The translations under genes were made by a program, and so were the position numbers. A stretch of DNA of 64,000 nucleotides, from positions 62,001-126,000 of the forward strand of contig NZ_JAAHGO010000015.1 in NCBI RefSeq assembly GCF_010672455.1, written 5' to 3'. Source of the stretch: Okeania sp. SIO2C9 (GTDB taxonomy: Bacteria; Cyanobacteriota; Cyanobacteriia; Cyanobacteriales; Microcoleaceae). Numbering within the stretch: position 1 is the stretch's first letter; each line of letters opens with the position of its first letter. Shown piece after piece: positions 8,879 through 18,316 of this stretch. A model generated the notes under the pieces. It was given only the letters and a program-made list of their open reading frames with translations, did no database searches and had not been told where the DNA came from.

Positions 8879-11089
8879 ATGGCTATACCAATTATTAAAC
8901 GCTATTTGATTGCTTTAGGACTATACAAGTGGGTAGGAGTAGCAACTTTTACTGTAGCGGTAGGTGTTTCAGGAATAATTGCTTTGCAGCCAATTCCAGA
9001 AACAAAAAGTACAATTCTAGGTACATTGAGGAAAGTTAGTCCTATTTTACTATTTTCTGAGACTGGTGCTCAAATACAACAAAACGCTCAAGCAGTAACT
9101 CCAGAAATGTTACTAAATGATGAAGTGCGACAGGCAGTAGCGGAAGAAGTATTGGTAGATCTAAGAAAGCTCAAAAGTGCAAAATTAGTTTTCAAAGCAG
9201 ATCTATTCTATTTATCTTATGAAGATACAGATACAGAAAAGGCTGTAGAAATAGTAGATGCTTTGATGGAAAAAATAGTGCAGCAAAGCCGAAAAATTAA
9301 TACTACATCCCAAAGAGCAATTATTAATGAAGTCAACAAACGTTTACCTGCAGCAATTGAAGAATTGAGAAAAGCTCAACAACAGCAACAGCAATTTGAG
9401 AGAGAAGAGGAAGCATTACTGGTTACAGCAAGGGCAGCAGCTTTACCTGGCGCGATCGCAGGTAGTAGACAACAACAAGACCAGATTAAACTTCAGTTAG
9501 ATGGGGTAGAAGCTCAGATTAAGAGTTTAGAAGCACAGTTAGGGTTGACAGCAGATCAAGCTTATGTGGCGCGGGCGCTCGCAGCAGATCCAATTATAGC
9601 TCAACTACGAGTCCAGTTGTATCAAGTAGAAAATGAGTTAGATAAGTTATTATTAGATTTTACAGAAGAATATCCACCTGTAGTTGAGTTGCGTAGGCAA
9701 AAACAAGTTACAGAACAACAACTACAACAACGTGCGACAGAAGTTTTAGGGGGTAATGGCATAGCAGCACCATTGAGAAAAGTAGATCAAATTCGAGTAG
9801 ATGCTTCTTTAGACCCCACAAGACAACAGTTAGCAGAAGCCTTAATAGCTCTGACAACTCAGCAGGAGCAACTACAAAAGCAACTACAAACAACAATTCA
9901 AATTGAGCAGGAATTGGTGGCTGAGTATGCGACTATTCCTGATAAGCAATTAGAATTAACTCAGTTGCAAGAAGAAGTTGCCGTGAAAAAGTCTCGTTTG
10001 GATAAGATGCGAGTAACTTTAGAAGATGCTGAAGCAGCTGAGGCTGAGATAATTAGTAGTTTAGCTATTGCTCAGAAAGCTGGTGTTGCCAAGAAGGGTG
10101 AACCAGCAGGCGAAAAAAGTATGCCTTTGATGTTGGCAGTAGGGGGACTAGCAGGCATAGTTGTTGGTGGAGGTTTAATTTTTGTTTTGGGGATGCTTTC
10201 TGGCAAGTTCTATTCTTGGGAAGAAATTCAAACAGCATTAAAGGAAAAAGATGTACCATTGTTGGGTTTGTTGCCAGATGTGATATATTTTGAAAACATA
10301 GAAGCTATGGATGCAGAGGAAATGCCCTTATTAGTTGAGCATAATTCTCCTTATCTGGAATCTTATGAAAAGTTACGGACAAATTTACAACGTCAAGGAA
10401 CTAAACCTCTGAAAGTTTTGCTATTGAGTAGTGGAGCAAAAGGGGAGGGTAAAACATTTTGTGCTTATAATTTAGCGATCGCTGCTGCACGAGCAGGTCG
10501 GCGGACACTTTTAATTGAGACAGACTTAAGATCTCCTTCAAAAGTTCAATCTCTTAAAATTGTTCCCGAACCACACAGAACTTTTGAACCGCTTCGTTAT
10601 TACAGTGATATCAGTAATTGTATCCAACAGGTGCCACAGGTAGAAAATTTGTATGTCATCCCTAGTCCCGGTCCTGTGAAACAAGCAGGAGGTATTATTG
10701 AATCAAGTGAGATGAAAAGGTTACTTTCAGATTCACGACATCGTTTTGATTTTGTTATCCTTGACTCTCCTTGCATAAGTAAAAACAATGATGCTTTTAT
10801 GTTAGAACCTTATACTGATGGCATGATTATTGTGGCTAGGCCACATTTCACTGTATCAGGTGTACTAGCAGAGGTTATAGAACAGTTAACAGGTGATGAT
10901 GAAGACGAATCTGGTAAATATATTCCTAAGCTTTTGGGAGTTGTGGTCAACGCAGCTGATATTCCTATAGATATTCCATTGGAACAATTTGATGATTTGG
11001 ATCTACCCGAACCACAGCTTGCTGACTCACGGAGAACATCTAGTCTGAACACTGGAGTGGGAACATTGACACAGGTTCGCGATCGATAA
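8879..11089 (+). CDS. Polysaccharide chain-length/tyrosine autokinase protein, Wzc/CpsD-like
   Basis: Inner-membrane partner of the Wza-like channel. Domain order over 736 residues: first membrane helix near residues 18-37, a long periplasmic coiled coil rich in Gln/Glu/Ala (about 140-390), a second helix (LMLAVGGLAGIVVGGGLIFV), then a cytoplasmic P-loop kinase domain. The kinase shows SSGAKGEGKTF (Walker A), LLIETDLRSPS (Walker A') and FVILDSPC (Walker B). There is no tyrosine cluster at the C-terminus, so autophosphorylation in the usual form is doubtful and it may act mainly as a co-polymerase or length regulator. Starts ATG at 8879, 150 bp after the exporter gene; a short direct repeat (AACAATAGAATAA) lies between them. 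Confidence 0.9.
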   Translation: MAIPIIKRYLIALGLYKWVGVATFTVAVGVSGIIALQPIPETKSTILGTLRKVSPILLFSETGAQIQQNAQAVTPEMLLNDEVRQAVAEEVLVDLRKLKSAKLVFKADLFYLSYEDTDTEKAVEIVDALMEKIVQQSRKINTTSQRAIINEVNKRLPAAIEELRKAQQQQQQFEREEEALLVTARAAALPGAIAGSRQQQDQIKLQLDGVEAQIKSLEAQLGLTADQAYVARALAADPIIAQLRVQLYQVENELDKLLLDFTEEYPPVVELRRQKQVTEQQLQQRATEVLGGNGIAAPLRKVDQIRVDASLDPTRQQLAEALIALTTQQEQLQKQLQTTIQIEQELVAEYATIPDKQLELTQLQEEVAVKKSRLDKMRVTLEDAEAAEAEIISSLAIAQKAGVAKKGEPAGEKSMPLMLAVGGLAGIVVGGGLIFVLGMLSGKFYSWEEIQTALKEKDVPLLGLLPDVIYFENIEAMDAEEMPLLVEHNSPYLESYEKLRTNLQRQGTKPLKVLLLSSGAKGEGKTFCAYNLAIAAARAGRRTLLIETDLRSPSKVQSLKIVPEPHRTFEPLRYYSDISNCIQQVPQVENLYVIPSPGPVKQAGGIIESSEMKRLLSDSRHRFDFVILDSPCISKNNDAFMLEPYTDGMIIVARPHFTVSGVLAEVIEQLTGDDEDESGKYIPKLLGVVVNAADIPIDIPLEQFDDLDLPEPQLADSRRTSSLNTGVGTLTQVRDR

Positions 11090-11151
11090 CGACTTTATTT
11101 ACTCTCTTTCCTGTGCTTCTTTAGCTATGAAGTGGCTTTATTGCATAAAAG

Positions 11152-11520
11152 TTGCGATCGCAAGCCAACCCTATGGAAAAATATATGGAGCTATTTGCGG
11201 AAAAATATCCCCATGATTTGCATATTATTCAATTAGATAATGGGTCTTTACATCAAAGTTTAAATATGTCAATTCCTGAGAATATAATTTTTTTATTTCA
11301 ACCACCTTACTCTCCAGAGTTAAATCCAATAGAAAGACTATGGTTAGAAATCAAAAGAAAATTAAAATGGGAAATATTTGAGAACTTAGATGAATTGAGA
11401 AAAAGGTTAACATCTATAATTACAGAATTAACTTCACGTACAATAAAGTCTCTAGGAGGATGGGATTTTATTTTAGAAGCAATCTGCGTGGGGGGAATTA
11501 AAAATTATTCCAGCCTGTAA
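11152..11520 (+). pseudogene. IS630-family transposase, C-terminal fragment
   Basis: The reading frame holds the last part of a DDE transposase: the second aspartate in IIQLDNGSLHQ and the terminal glutamate in YSPELNPIERLWLEIKRK, the signature spacing of IS630. The N-terminal half including the first catalytic Asp is missing, and the apparent start is just the fusion of upstream sequence. It abuts the 3' end of the Wzc-like gene. No IS ends recognised. Confidence 0.85.
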
Positions 11521-11953
11521 ACTTATAGGAGTTAAAATCAAAATTAATCAAGTTGTTTCGGGAACAGCCTAACTGATAGGCAATGATAATTATTTGAGCG
11601 AACATCCAGGGAATAGATCATATTCTTCTGTTGATTTTTGGTTGGTAAGGTTTGATGAATACAACAACTTTGATCGCGATCGCTTAGTAATTTTATACCT
11701 ATTTCATTGTAACAATATTTTTTGAAATTGGTATTACCATGTTGCCAGATTATGGCATCTTTTCGTGGTGGTATTGTCGGTGTTGCCCCGCGCTTGCTAG
11801 CTGTATCGTAGCATTTACGCTTATCATAAGCGCCATCTCCTGACACTTGAACTAGATCACCTTCTACACTACCTAGTAAATCCGAAAATACTGCATCATC
11901 ACTAATATCATTGGTTGTTACTGCGGAACTCAGAATCTCTCTTGTTGCTTTCC

Positions 11954-11977
11954 TTTCCTCCGGAATACTGCGCAAAC
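11954..11977 (+). repeat. Small dispersed repeat inside transposase remnant
   Basis: TTTCCTCCGGAATACTGCGC followed by AAAC; same family as 301-324. Confidence 0.7.
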
Positions 11978-12239
11978 GTTACAAGGTGTAAATTGCGCCA
12001 TGTTCGCTGCTTACCTACACCATATTGCCTAGTTTTCCACTCTCCCTCACCATAGACTTTGACCCCCGTAGAGTCTACTACCAGGTGAATTGCGTAACTA
12101 AGATGGTACTACTGGCATTACTATGTCCATTTTTCTCATTCGACGGGATACAGTAATGTGATCTGGTACAGGTAAATCTAGTTTCATCAAGGTAAATATA
12201 GATTCCAAAAAGCCCTCTGTTTGTCGTCCTGGCATACTA

Positions 12240-12331
12240 CAGGACTTAGGCATAATCCCTGTATCTAGTAGTGGCTAACGGCCGTTAGCCCCTACAGATG
12301 GCGTATGACTTAATATTTTGCGTAAGTCCTG
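12240..12331 (+). mobile_element. Family F MITE (92 bp), copy 1
   Basis: Terminal inverted repeats CAGGACTTA and TAAGTCCTG, target duplication ACTA on both sides (12236-12239 and 12332-12335), inserted in the IS5-type transposase pseudogene. Central palindromic block CTAACGGCCGTTAG. Same length as the copy at 13640-13731. Confidence 0.88.
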
Positions 12332-12609
12332 ACTATAAATAGATTGTAGTGTCACCATTAATTCAATTGTCACATTCATTATTGCATAACTGTATATATT
12401 TAGATGCTCCTCTAAGCCCAGTCTTCCTTTGATTCAACCATTGCTCTATTACCTCTGGAGATAACCAAAATATCAAACTCCCCCTCTGTTTTAAGGACAC
12501 ATCATATTCAGACCAGTTGCTGAGGAGGTACTTTAGACTGAAACTTGGACTTGGAATTACTCATATCTACGTTGATGTAGGTTTTTTGTGCCATGCACTG
12601 TTATTTTTA

Positions 12610-12810
12610 CCGAAAAATTGTGGGTATGCGCCTCCCCTTTTAAGGGGATAATAAAGAAAAATTTTCATCTCTTTGTCAATCCTCTTCTTTTCAAGGAGAG
12701 GTAATTATTAATTATTAATTATTCATTATTCATTATTCATTATTCATTATTCATTATTAATTATTAATTATTAATTATTCATTATTCATTATTCATTATT
12801 CATTGTTGAA
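12610..12810 (+). repeat. Family A dispersed repeat
   Basis: Starts CGAAAAATTGTGGGTATGCG, has CTCCCCTTTTAAGGGGA and GTCAATCCTCTTC blocks, then tandem ATTATTCATT/ATTATTAATT units and ends CATTGTTGAA. Other copies: 19425-19560, 22240-22456, 37626-37827. Confidence 0.8.
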
Positions 12811-12857
12811 CCTATTTCCTTTCTTTGTGCAACAAAGTCCTATGAAGCTTTAAGTAT

Positions 12858-13556
12858 TTATTCTGGCGAGGAAAATAATCCTAACAGAGGGCTTAGAATA
12901 GCTCCAAAGACAAAGCCTCCAGCATGAGCCCAATAAGCTATACCACCTCCTTCCATGCCAATATTGGCTGGTGTATTAAGACTAGCAAAACTATAAAATG
13001 CTTGCTGCAAAAACCAAAAACCTAGGAAAAAGAATGCTGGAATACGAACGGTGGTAATAAAAAATCCCAGGGGTAATAATGTGAGAACCTTAGCTTGGGG
13101 AAATCTGAGAATATATGCTCCCATCACACCGGCGATTGCCCCACTTGCACCCAAGGAGGGGATAGCTGAAGCAGATGAGAAAAACCACTGAGATAAAGAT
13201 GCTAATACACCACAAGCTAGATAAAAAATTAAAAATTTTACATGACCTAAACAGTCTTCTACATTATTGCCAAAAATCCAGAGGAATAGCATATTTCCAC
13301 CCAAATGCAACCATCCTCCATGTAGAAACTGGGAACTGAATAGAGTTAGCCACTCAGGAAGTGGGGAAGTTGGCAGTGGCACTGAACAAGTATTGCTGAG
13401 TTGACAAGGAACTACAGCCCAAGAATAAAAAAACTGCCTAAGTTGAATATCTGACAAACTAATCTCGTACAAAAATAATAGGACATTAGCTACAATTAAG
13501 CCGTATACTACAAAGGCTGTTTTGCTAGTAGGGTTTTCGTCGTTTAGTGGAACCAC
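12858..13556 (-). CDS. Rhomboid family intramembrane serine protease
   Basis: Cleaves transmembrane helices within the lipid bilayer. The 232 residues make six or seven hydrophobic segments. The family signature is complete: the HGGWLHLGGNMLFLWIFG loop/helix, the catalytic serine in SLGASGAIAGVMGAYI and the catalytic histidine in YWAHAGGFVFGAIL. The start ATG at 13556 gives the usual short cytoplasmic lead. It stands alone between a family A repeat and a family F MITE. The substrate cannot be inferred. Confidence 0.93.
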   Translation of the reverse strand: MVPLNDENPTSKTAFVVYGLIVANVLLFLYEISLSDIQLRQFFYSWAVVPCQLSNTCSVPLPTSPLPEWLTLFSSQFLHGGWLHLGGNMLFLWIFGNNVEDCLGHVKFLIFYLACGVLASLSQWFFSSASAIPSLGASGAIAGVMGAYILRFPQAKVLTLLPLGFFITTVRIPAFFFLGFWFLQQAFYSFASLNTPANIGMEGGGIAYWAHAGGFVFGAILSPLLGLFSSPE

Positions 13557-13639
13557 AGTTATCTTTCCTATTTTGCAACTTGTTAACTAATAATAGTCGT
13601 GTTTATACCACTATGTTCTTCTTTCCTACTTCTATATAT

Positions 13640-13731
13640 CAGGACTTACCTAGAGCTACTGTATCTGATAGGGGTGAACGGCCGTTCCCATCTACAGATG
13701 GTGTATGATTTGATATTTTGCGCAAGTCCTG
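13640..13731 (+). mobile_element. Family F MITE (92 bp), copy 2
   Basis: CAGGACTTACC at one end and GCGCAAGTCCTG at the other, flanked by TATAT on both sides (13635-13639 and 13732-13736). Central GAACGGCCGTTC palindrome. Located just upstream of the rhomboid gene. The remaining sequence to 14065 is AT-rich with no gene. Confidence 0.85.
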
Positions 13732-14065
13732 TATATTTTAATTTTCTTGAAACTTTTTAGATAGAAGTTAAAAGTATTTACAATTATTAGACATCTCCAA
13801 TAATAAAAAATAAAATCAATTATCCCACATAAATTATCAATTATTTCCCCTTAATCCCTACTCTCTACCCCCTTTTCTGGAGATTTCTATTTGAATTGAA
13901 ATTAATACACCACTTTTTCTTCTCAACTATCAATTGTTGAGTCTTACAATCTACATCCTAGGCTATAAGTTGTAAATAAACGAGGGCGAAGCGCTATAGT
14001 GATTTAAGGAGGGTGTTTTTTAATTTGTCAGTAAGGATATTAGTCTGAAGTTTTCTAGAACGATG

Positions 14066-14569
14066 TCAATTTTGTTCAACTCCTTGTGCTCCCCAAGCAG
14101 GAGCTTTTTGTGCAGCTCTCAAAATAAATGCGCCCATCTGTTCTACTTCTGCTTGGGACATCCAGTTTTCGGTAACTTGACGACAAAAATAAGTATAATC
14201 ACTACCGTCATATATCATAGGGTCTCTGAAGAAAGCAACTAAATTATTAATATTATCTCGTGGTGGTGTTGCTCCTTCTAAGTTTTTGAGGGATAGAGAT
14301 ATTGGAGGGTTGACTAAATTTGCTCCTCCTACATGACAGTTAAGGCAATTTTTGGCAAAAATTTGTTTGCCTGTGGATAAATCTTCAGCAGAAAATTTCT
14401 TTGTTTCTCCTTGTTCATTTAGTTTAATTTCTACTGGTTGTTTAGCGTCTAAATATCTGTTTACATAGGAATCTACAGCAGCTTCGGCTGATTGAGTATC
14501 AAAAATTATTACTTGAATAATAATTAATATAGCTAGTAGAAAACGAATCAGTAATGATTTATTTAACAT
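14066..14569 (-). CDS. psbV2: PsbV2, cytochrome c-550-like protein
   Basis: Monohaem c-type cytochrome paralogous to PsbV and encoded next to it, as in several other cyanobacteria. The 167 residues begin with a signal peptide (LLIRFLLAILIIIQVIIF, cleaved near AEA). The haem site is CLNCH and the shared core is PPRDNINNLVAFFRDPMIYDG. Where PsbV has the axial histidine (FHPSIKS) this protein has YFCRQVTENW, with a cysteine near the ligand position. That matches the His/Cys haem ligation reported for PsbV2 of Thermosynechococcus. Its role is not settled. ATG at 14569; psbV lies 150 bp upstream on the same strand. Confidence 0.9.
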   Translation of the reverse strand: MLNKSLLIRFLLAILIIIQVIIFDTQSAEAAVDSYVNRYLDAKQPVEIKLNEQGETKKFSAEDLSTGKQIFAKNCLNCHVGGANLVNPPISLSLKNLEGATPPRDNINNLVAFFRDPMIYDGSDYTYFCRQVTENWMSQAEVEQMGAFILRAAQKAPAWGAQGVEQN

Positions 14570-14722
14570 ACTATTTTTCTAACTTTAATTAAGTACAAAT
14601 CTAGAATAATAAATAATCGATTTTAGATTAGGGTTTAATGAAGAAAAAAACAATTTTTTTGTCTCCCATCAAAAAACCAATAATCTAAAATCATTAGTCA
14701 ATATTTCAAAGAAAAAGGAATT

Positions 14723-15214
14723 TTAACGGAAGATTTTACCGCCGCCCCATTGTTTGCCTAAAACTTTAGGCTGTACGAGAATATAACCAGCGATCGCGTA
14801 TAGATCATCCTCTGTGAGATTTCTCATTTCTGGATAAATATCGGCACTCTTTATGCTGGGGTGAAACTCAAATATCTCAACCTCCCCATCATAGGTAGTA
14901 GGATTTATCATGTAGTCTATGAGACCTTCTATGTTATCTCGTGGCGGATAGGCCAAAGCTAAAGCTTCTGGACCAAGACCAATATCAGGATTAGTTTTGG
15001 TTATCCCTCCGACATGGCACTGGGAGCAAACATTATTAAATTCGCGCTTGCCTCTGATGTATTCCTTAATACTCAGTACAACTTTTTCACCTTCATCATT
15101 CAGAGGTAGAGTCCGGTCGTTATCTGTTAATTCGGCAGCTGTGGCAATGTTAACAAACGTTTGAAACGTCAGAAATACAATGGCAACTACAGCTATGAAA
15201 AATTTTTTCAACAT
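14723..15214 (-). CDS. psbV: Photosystem II cytochrome c-550
   Basis: Extrinsic lumenal subunit that stabilises the oxygen-evolving Mn cluster. I place the start at 15214 because TTAAGGAGAAG, a strong ribosome binding site, lies directly before that ATG; a longer frame to 15244 would put this site inside the gene. Signal peptide MLKKFFIAVVAIVFLTFQTF ends near ATAA-ELTDN. Haem motif CSQCH, axial histidine in FEFHPSIKS, and the conserved C-terminus VLGKQWGGGKIFR. Length is normal. Confidence 0.96.
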   Translation of the reverse strand: MLKKFFIAVVAIVFLTFQTFVNIATAAELTDNDRTLPLNDEGEKVVLSIKEYIRGKREFNNVCSQCHVGGITKTNPDIGLGPEALALAYPPRDNIEGLIDYMINPTTYDGEVEIFEFHPSIKSADIYPEMRNLTEDDLYAIAGYILVQPKVLGKQWGGGKIFR

Positions 15215-15348
15215 TCTTCTCCTTAAAACTGGCAAGTTAATCAATTAACAAAGATACATTTATTACTTCAGATTTACTGAACTTTGATCTAATCTTTATT
15301 TATCAATGGTCGTGTGTCAATTAGTCAAGTATTTAACAATTTTTTTGA

Positions 15349-15534
15349 TTAAGAATTAGATTTTTGTTCTTGAGCTAATAAATGAGACATAATTGCTTTA
15401 GCATCCTCTAAGGCCAAACGAGTCTGAGGGTGCTGATAAGAAATCCTCATTTGGTCACAAAGACGAAGTACCTCATCTACATGGACATTAAAATCTTCTG
15501 CTATTTCCTGGATTGATATATCTGCAAAACCCAT
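15349..15534 (-). CDS. Small conserved helix-turn-helix-like protein
   Basis: A 61-residue soluble protein, MGFADISIQEIAEDFNVHVDEV at the start. The first 45 residues read like a helix-turn-helix or IF2-N-like fold (IQEIAEDFNVHVDEVLRLCDQMRI). Similar small proteins are, as I recall, common beside photosynthesis and housekeeping genes in cyanobacteria, but I cannot name a function. It lies between psbV and accD on the same strand with its own start at 15534. Codon use resembles its neighbours, supporting a real gene. Confidence 0.7.
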   Translation of the reverse strand: MGFADISIQEIAEDFNVHVDEVLRLCDQMRISYQHPQTRLALEDAKAIMSHLLAQEQKSNS

Positions 15535-15588
15535 AACATTTTTTCAATTTATAAATAATAAAAAAAAATCCCTTGAAGCACTCAAAAT

Positions 15589-16569
15589 CTAATTCTGAGG
15601 CATGGTTTGAATTTTATTGTCATTTGTAATGGAATTATGTTGTTCTGGCTGAAAGGGTAAATGGCAGTATGGCCCTGCTTCTAATGACTCAGTAGAAGTA
15701 GGAGCAGCAGGATGAATTTTATGAAGGCGAATTAACTGAGCCAGAGTTTTCTTTAATTGAGTACGAGGTACTATTGTGTCTATGAAACCATGTGCCAATA
15801 GATATTCAGAGGTCTGAAAGTTTTCAGGTAGCTTTTCACGAACTGTTTGTTCGATAACTCGTCGTCCAGCAAAACCTATTGTTGCTTTTGGTTCAGCGAT
15901 AATAATATCTCCAAGCATGGCAAAACTTGCAGTAACGCCACCTGTAGTCGGATGAGTTAAAACTGGAATGTATAGCAGTTTTGCTTCTCGATGACATTCT
16001 AAGGCTCCGGATATTTTGGCCATTTGCATCAGGCTCAACATTCCCTCTTGCATTCTGGCCCCACCGGAGGCACAAATAATGATTACAGGTAAGCGCTCTT
16101 TAGTAGCTTGTTCAATTAATCTAGTGAGTTTTTCTCCGACAACTGACCCCATACTTCCTCCCATAAATTGGAAGTCCATCACTCCCAAAGCTACGGGTTC
16201 AGCTTCGATGTTGCCTATACCAGTTTGTACAGCATCTAAAAGTCCTGTTTTTCTTTGATATTCTTCAAGACGATCGCTATATGCTTTGCGGTCACGGAAT
16301 TTTAAAGGGTCTGTCCCTCTAACTTTTTCGTTAATTGCCATCCATGTGTTACTATCTATCAAATGCTGAATCCGCTCATTGCCGGATATTTTCATGTGGT
16401 ATCCACATTCGAGACAAACCATTTGATTAGCTTGGAGGTCTTTGGTATAAGTTAAAGCGCCACAAGCTTCACATTTGATCCACAGTCCATCAGCAATTTC
16501 TCGTTCAGGTCTCTGTTGAGAGTTCTGGACTGATTTTTGGCGATTTGCAAACCAATCAAATAGAGACAT
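15589..16569 (-). CDS. accD: Acetyl-CoA carboxylase carboxyltransferase subunit beta
   Basis: Beta half of the carboxyltransferase that makes malonyl-CoA for fatty-acid synthesis; works with AccA, AccB and AccC. N-terminal zinc ribbon with cysteines 33, 36, 52 and 55 (CEAC and CLEC), followed by the crotonase-like core with [31 protein letters not shown] and [16 protein letters not shown]. Length of 326 residues is usual, with a short variable C-terminal tail. ATG at 16569. Confidence 0.97.
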   Translation of the reverse strand: MSLFDWFANRQKSVQNSQQRPEREIADGLWIKCEACGALTYTKDLQANQMVCLECGYHMKISGNERIQHLIDSNTWMAINEKVRGTDPLKFRDRKAYSDRLEEYQRKTGLLDAVQTGIGNIEAEPVALGVMDFQFMGGSMGSVVGEKLTRLIEQATKERLPVIIICASGGARMQEGMLSLMQMAKISGALECHREAKLLYIPVLTHPTTGGVTASFAMLGDIIIAEPKATIGFAGRRVIEQTVREKLPENFQTSEYLLAHGFIDTIVPRTQLKKTLAQLIRLHKIHPAAPTSTESLEAGPYCHLPFQPEQHNSITNDNKIQTMPQN

Positions 16570-16866
16570 TAAAATAATTTAGGATTAATATTCAGTGATT
16601 AAATTTTTTGCTAAAGCGTTGTGTTTTCAACCTATTCAGGTTAATAAGTATAGAATTATAGAGCTATGACTATCAGCTAATACAAAATAGACTAAGGTCG
16701 TTTTAATTTAAAAAAATTATGTCATACTTTAAAAAGTTTGGCTTTAAATTCTGGTTATTCTACTTAGTTTTTGTCTGCTTAGAAAAGTTTTAGCTCTAAG
16801 TATCTATACTTTACATTTCCTGAGTAATACACTCTATCTAAGAGTAATTGACTTCATCCAGAAAAA

Positions 16867-17694
16867 TTAGGATGAGAATCCAGGGAAAAATAGATTGAAG
16901 TAGGTTGATAATATATCATCACCCCAGATAACAGTCAAACCAGCTCCCATTGCTAAAAAAGGCCCGAATGGCATTGGTTGTTTTCGGTCTAGCCAACCTA
17001 AAGCGATCGCTCCTCCACCTACAAATGCTCCCATAGTACAGGCGAGAAAACAAGTTAATAGTAGATATTTCCAACCTAACCAAGCTCCGATCATGGCTGC
17101 TAGTTTGGCATCTCCTCCACCCATAACTGTTTGCCCAAAAGCTATTGAACCGAATATAGAGATTAAGTCAAACAACCATAAACCCAGGACTGCGCCGATC
17201 ATACCAACCATTAAAAAATTGATTAGATTATTTTCTTGAATATTTTCCTCTAATGTGGTAATTAACTGGAAGCCTAAACCCAAGACTAATCCAGATTGTG
17301 TGAGAGAATTAGGTAAAGTCATGGTATCTAAGTCAATCATAGACAGAGCAAGTAGCCAACTGAAAAAAGTCCAATAACCTAAGGTGGAAATTGTAGTTCC
17401 AAATTTCGAGAAAACGAGCAAAAATAAGAAACTTGTAATGACTTCTACTAGGGGATAGCGGATAGAAATTGGACTGTGACAGTGGCCACAACGTCCACAT
17501 AACCATAACCAAGCAAATATTGGGATATTTTCCCAGGGTTTTAATTTACTTTGACAACGGGGGCAGTGAGAGGGAGGCAAGAGTATAGATAATTTAGAAG
17601 GTATGCGATAAATGACGACGTTGAGAAAGCTGCCAATGGATGCACCAAGGGCAAATACAATTAGGGTAAGAGGCCATATTCTCAGTAAGTCCAT
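16867..17694 (-). CDS. pilD: Prepilin leader peptidase / N-methyltransferase
   Basis: Bifunctional A24 aspartic protease that cleaves type IV prepilins and methylates the new N-terminus. 275 residues. N-terminal GSFLNVVIYRIPS, the cytoplasmic zinc motif CPRC (44, 47) and CGHC (69, 72), catalytic Asp121 or Asp123 in MIDLDTMTLPN and Asp195 in GGGDAKLAAMIGAWLGW. Several membrane helices. Ends in FFPGFSS. Downstream partner gene (17701-17961) actually lies upstream of it with 6 bp spacing, suggesting co-transcription. Confidence 0.96.
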   Translation of the reverse strand: MDLLRIWPLTLIVFALGASIGSFLNVVIYRIPSKLSILLPPSHCPRCQSKLKPWENIPIFAWLWLCGRCGHCHSPISIRYPLVEVITSFLFLLVFSKFGTTISTLGYWTFFSWLLALSMIDLDTMTLPNSLTQSGLVLGLGFQLITTLEENIQENNLINFLMVGMIGAVLGLWLFDLISIFGSIAFGQTVMGGGDAKLAAMIGAWLGWKYLLLTCFLACTMGAFVGGGAIALGWLDRKQPMPFGPFLAMGAGLTVIWGDDILSTYFNLFFPGFSS

Positions 17695-17700
17695 ATTCGG

Positions 17701-17961
17701 TTAATAAATTTTTGATTCAATTAGTTCTACAGGGACGAAAAATTCACCTGGTAATAAAATTGGCTGATGGGAGAATATTAGACTAGCTCTGTAACTGACA
17801 GGACTAATGGCTACACCAAAGGGATGTTTTAGCAGATCAGGATGAGTTTCCAGATAAGTGCGATAGAGTAGTTTAGCCAATTTCTGTAGGGACGGGGGAA
17901 GTAATAAAGCAATAGTTGGATCTAAGTATTTTACTGGTCTTTTTTGTGTAGCTTTTACCAC
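17701..17961 (-). CDS. Uncharacterised small protein upstream of pilD
   Basis: 86 residues, no signal peptide or membrane helix. Features: basic N-terminus (MVKATQKRPVKYLDP), LLPPSLQKLAKLLYRTYL amphipathic helix, then HPFGVAISPVSYRASLIFS. I do not recognise a family. It lies only 6 bp before pilD on the same strand, so translation coupling and a pilus-related role are possible (inference only). Confidence 0.6.
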   Translation of the reverse strand: MVKATQKRPVKYLDPTIALLLPPSLQKLAKLLYRTYLETHPDLLKHPFGVAISPVSYRASLIFSHQPILLPGEFFVPVELIESKIY

Positions 17962-18045
17962 GAGGAACCCTGATTTGAAGAAGTAGTCAGTAGGACTGAT
18001 ACTGTTTCACAAGTCATCCATGGAGTGTGTAATTCTGAGGTCTTC

Positions 18046-18070
18046 TTTCCTTCGGAAATGCTACGCAAAC
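18046..18070 (+). repeat. Small dispersed repeat
   Basis: TTTCCTTCGGAAATGCTACG followed by CAAAC; same family as 301-324, in the intergenic region after the group II intron remnant. Confidence 0.65.
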
Positions 18071-18261
18071 AGAATATAGGACACACTTCATTACAGTCAT
18101 GGATTGAGATTATACAAACTGAAAATTTTGATTGACACTAATTTTGAACGATTATTTCACCAAAAAACTGGTTTTGAAGTCTCGCCCTTTGAGGGCGACT
18201 TTTTATTTACTTTTGGTTTGATAAGTTATAGTCGAACTAACAGTTCCCCGTTAGAACTCTA

Positions 18262-18316
18262 CTTCAGAACCGTGCATGAGATTTTATCTCACTGAGATTT
18301 TATCTCACACAGCTCC
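18262..18316 (-). ncRNA. Group II intron domain V with internal 16-bp tandem duplication
   Basis: Begins GAGCTGTGTGAG and ends ATGCACGGTTCTG, the expected stem of domain V. The loop side contains GTGAGATAAAATCTCA twice in tandem. With one copy removed, a canonical-looking 33-34 nt domain V results. Confidence 0.8.

Larger units (their letters stand above)
11544..12564 (-). pseudogene. IS5-family transposase, decayed and interrupted
   Basis: On the minus strand the pieces of an IS5-type transposase appear in order but in different frames: NWSEYDVSLKQRGSLIFWL, GRQTEGFLESIFTLMKLDLP, VPDHITVSRR, then the frame ending at 11544 with VSGDGAYDKRKCY (catalytic Asp) and ATPTIPPRKDA. Stops and frameshifts separate them. 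A 92-bp MITE (12240-12331) and a small dispersed repeat (11954-11977) are inserted in it. The 3' part after the DDE core is garbled. Not functional. Confidence 0.85.
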
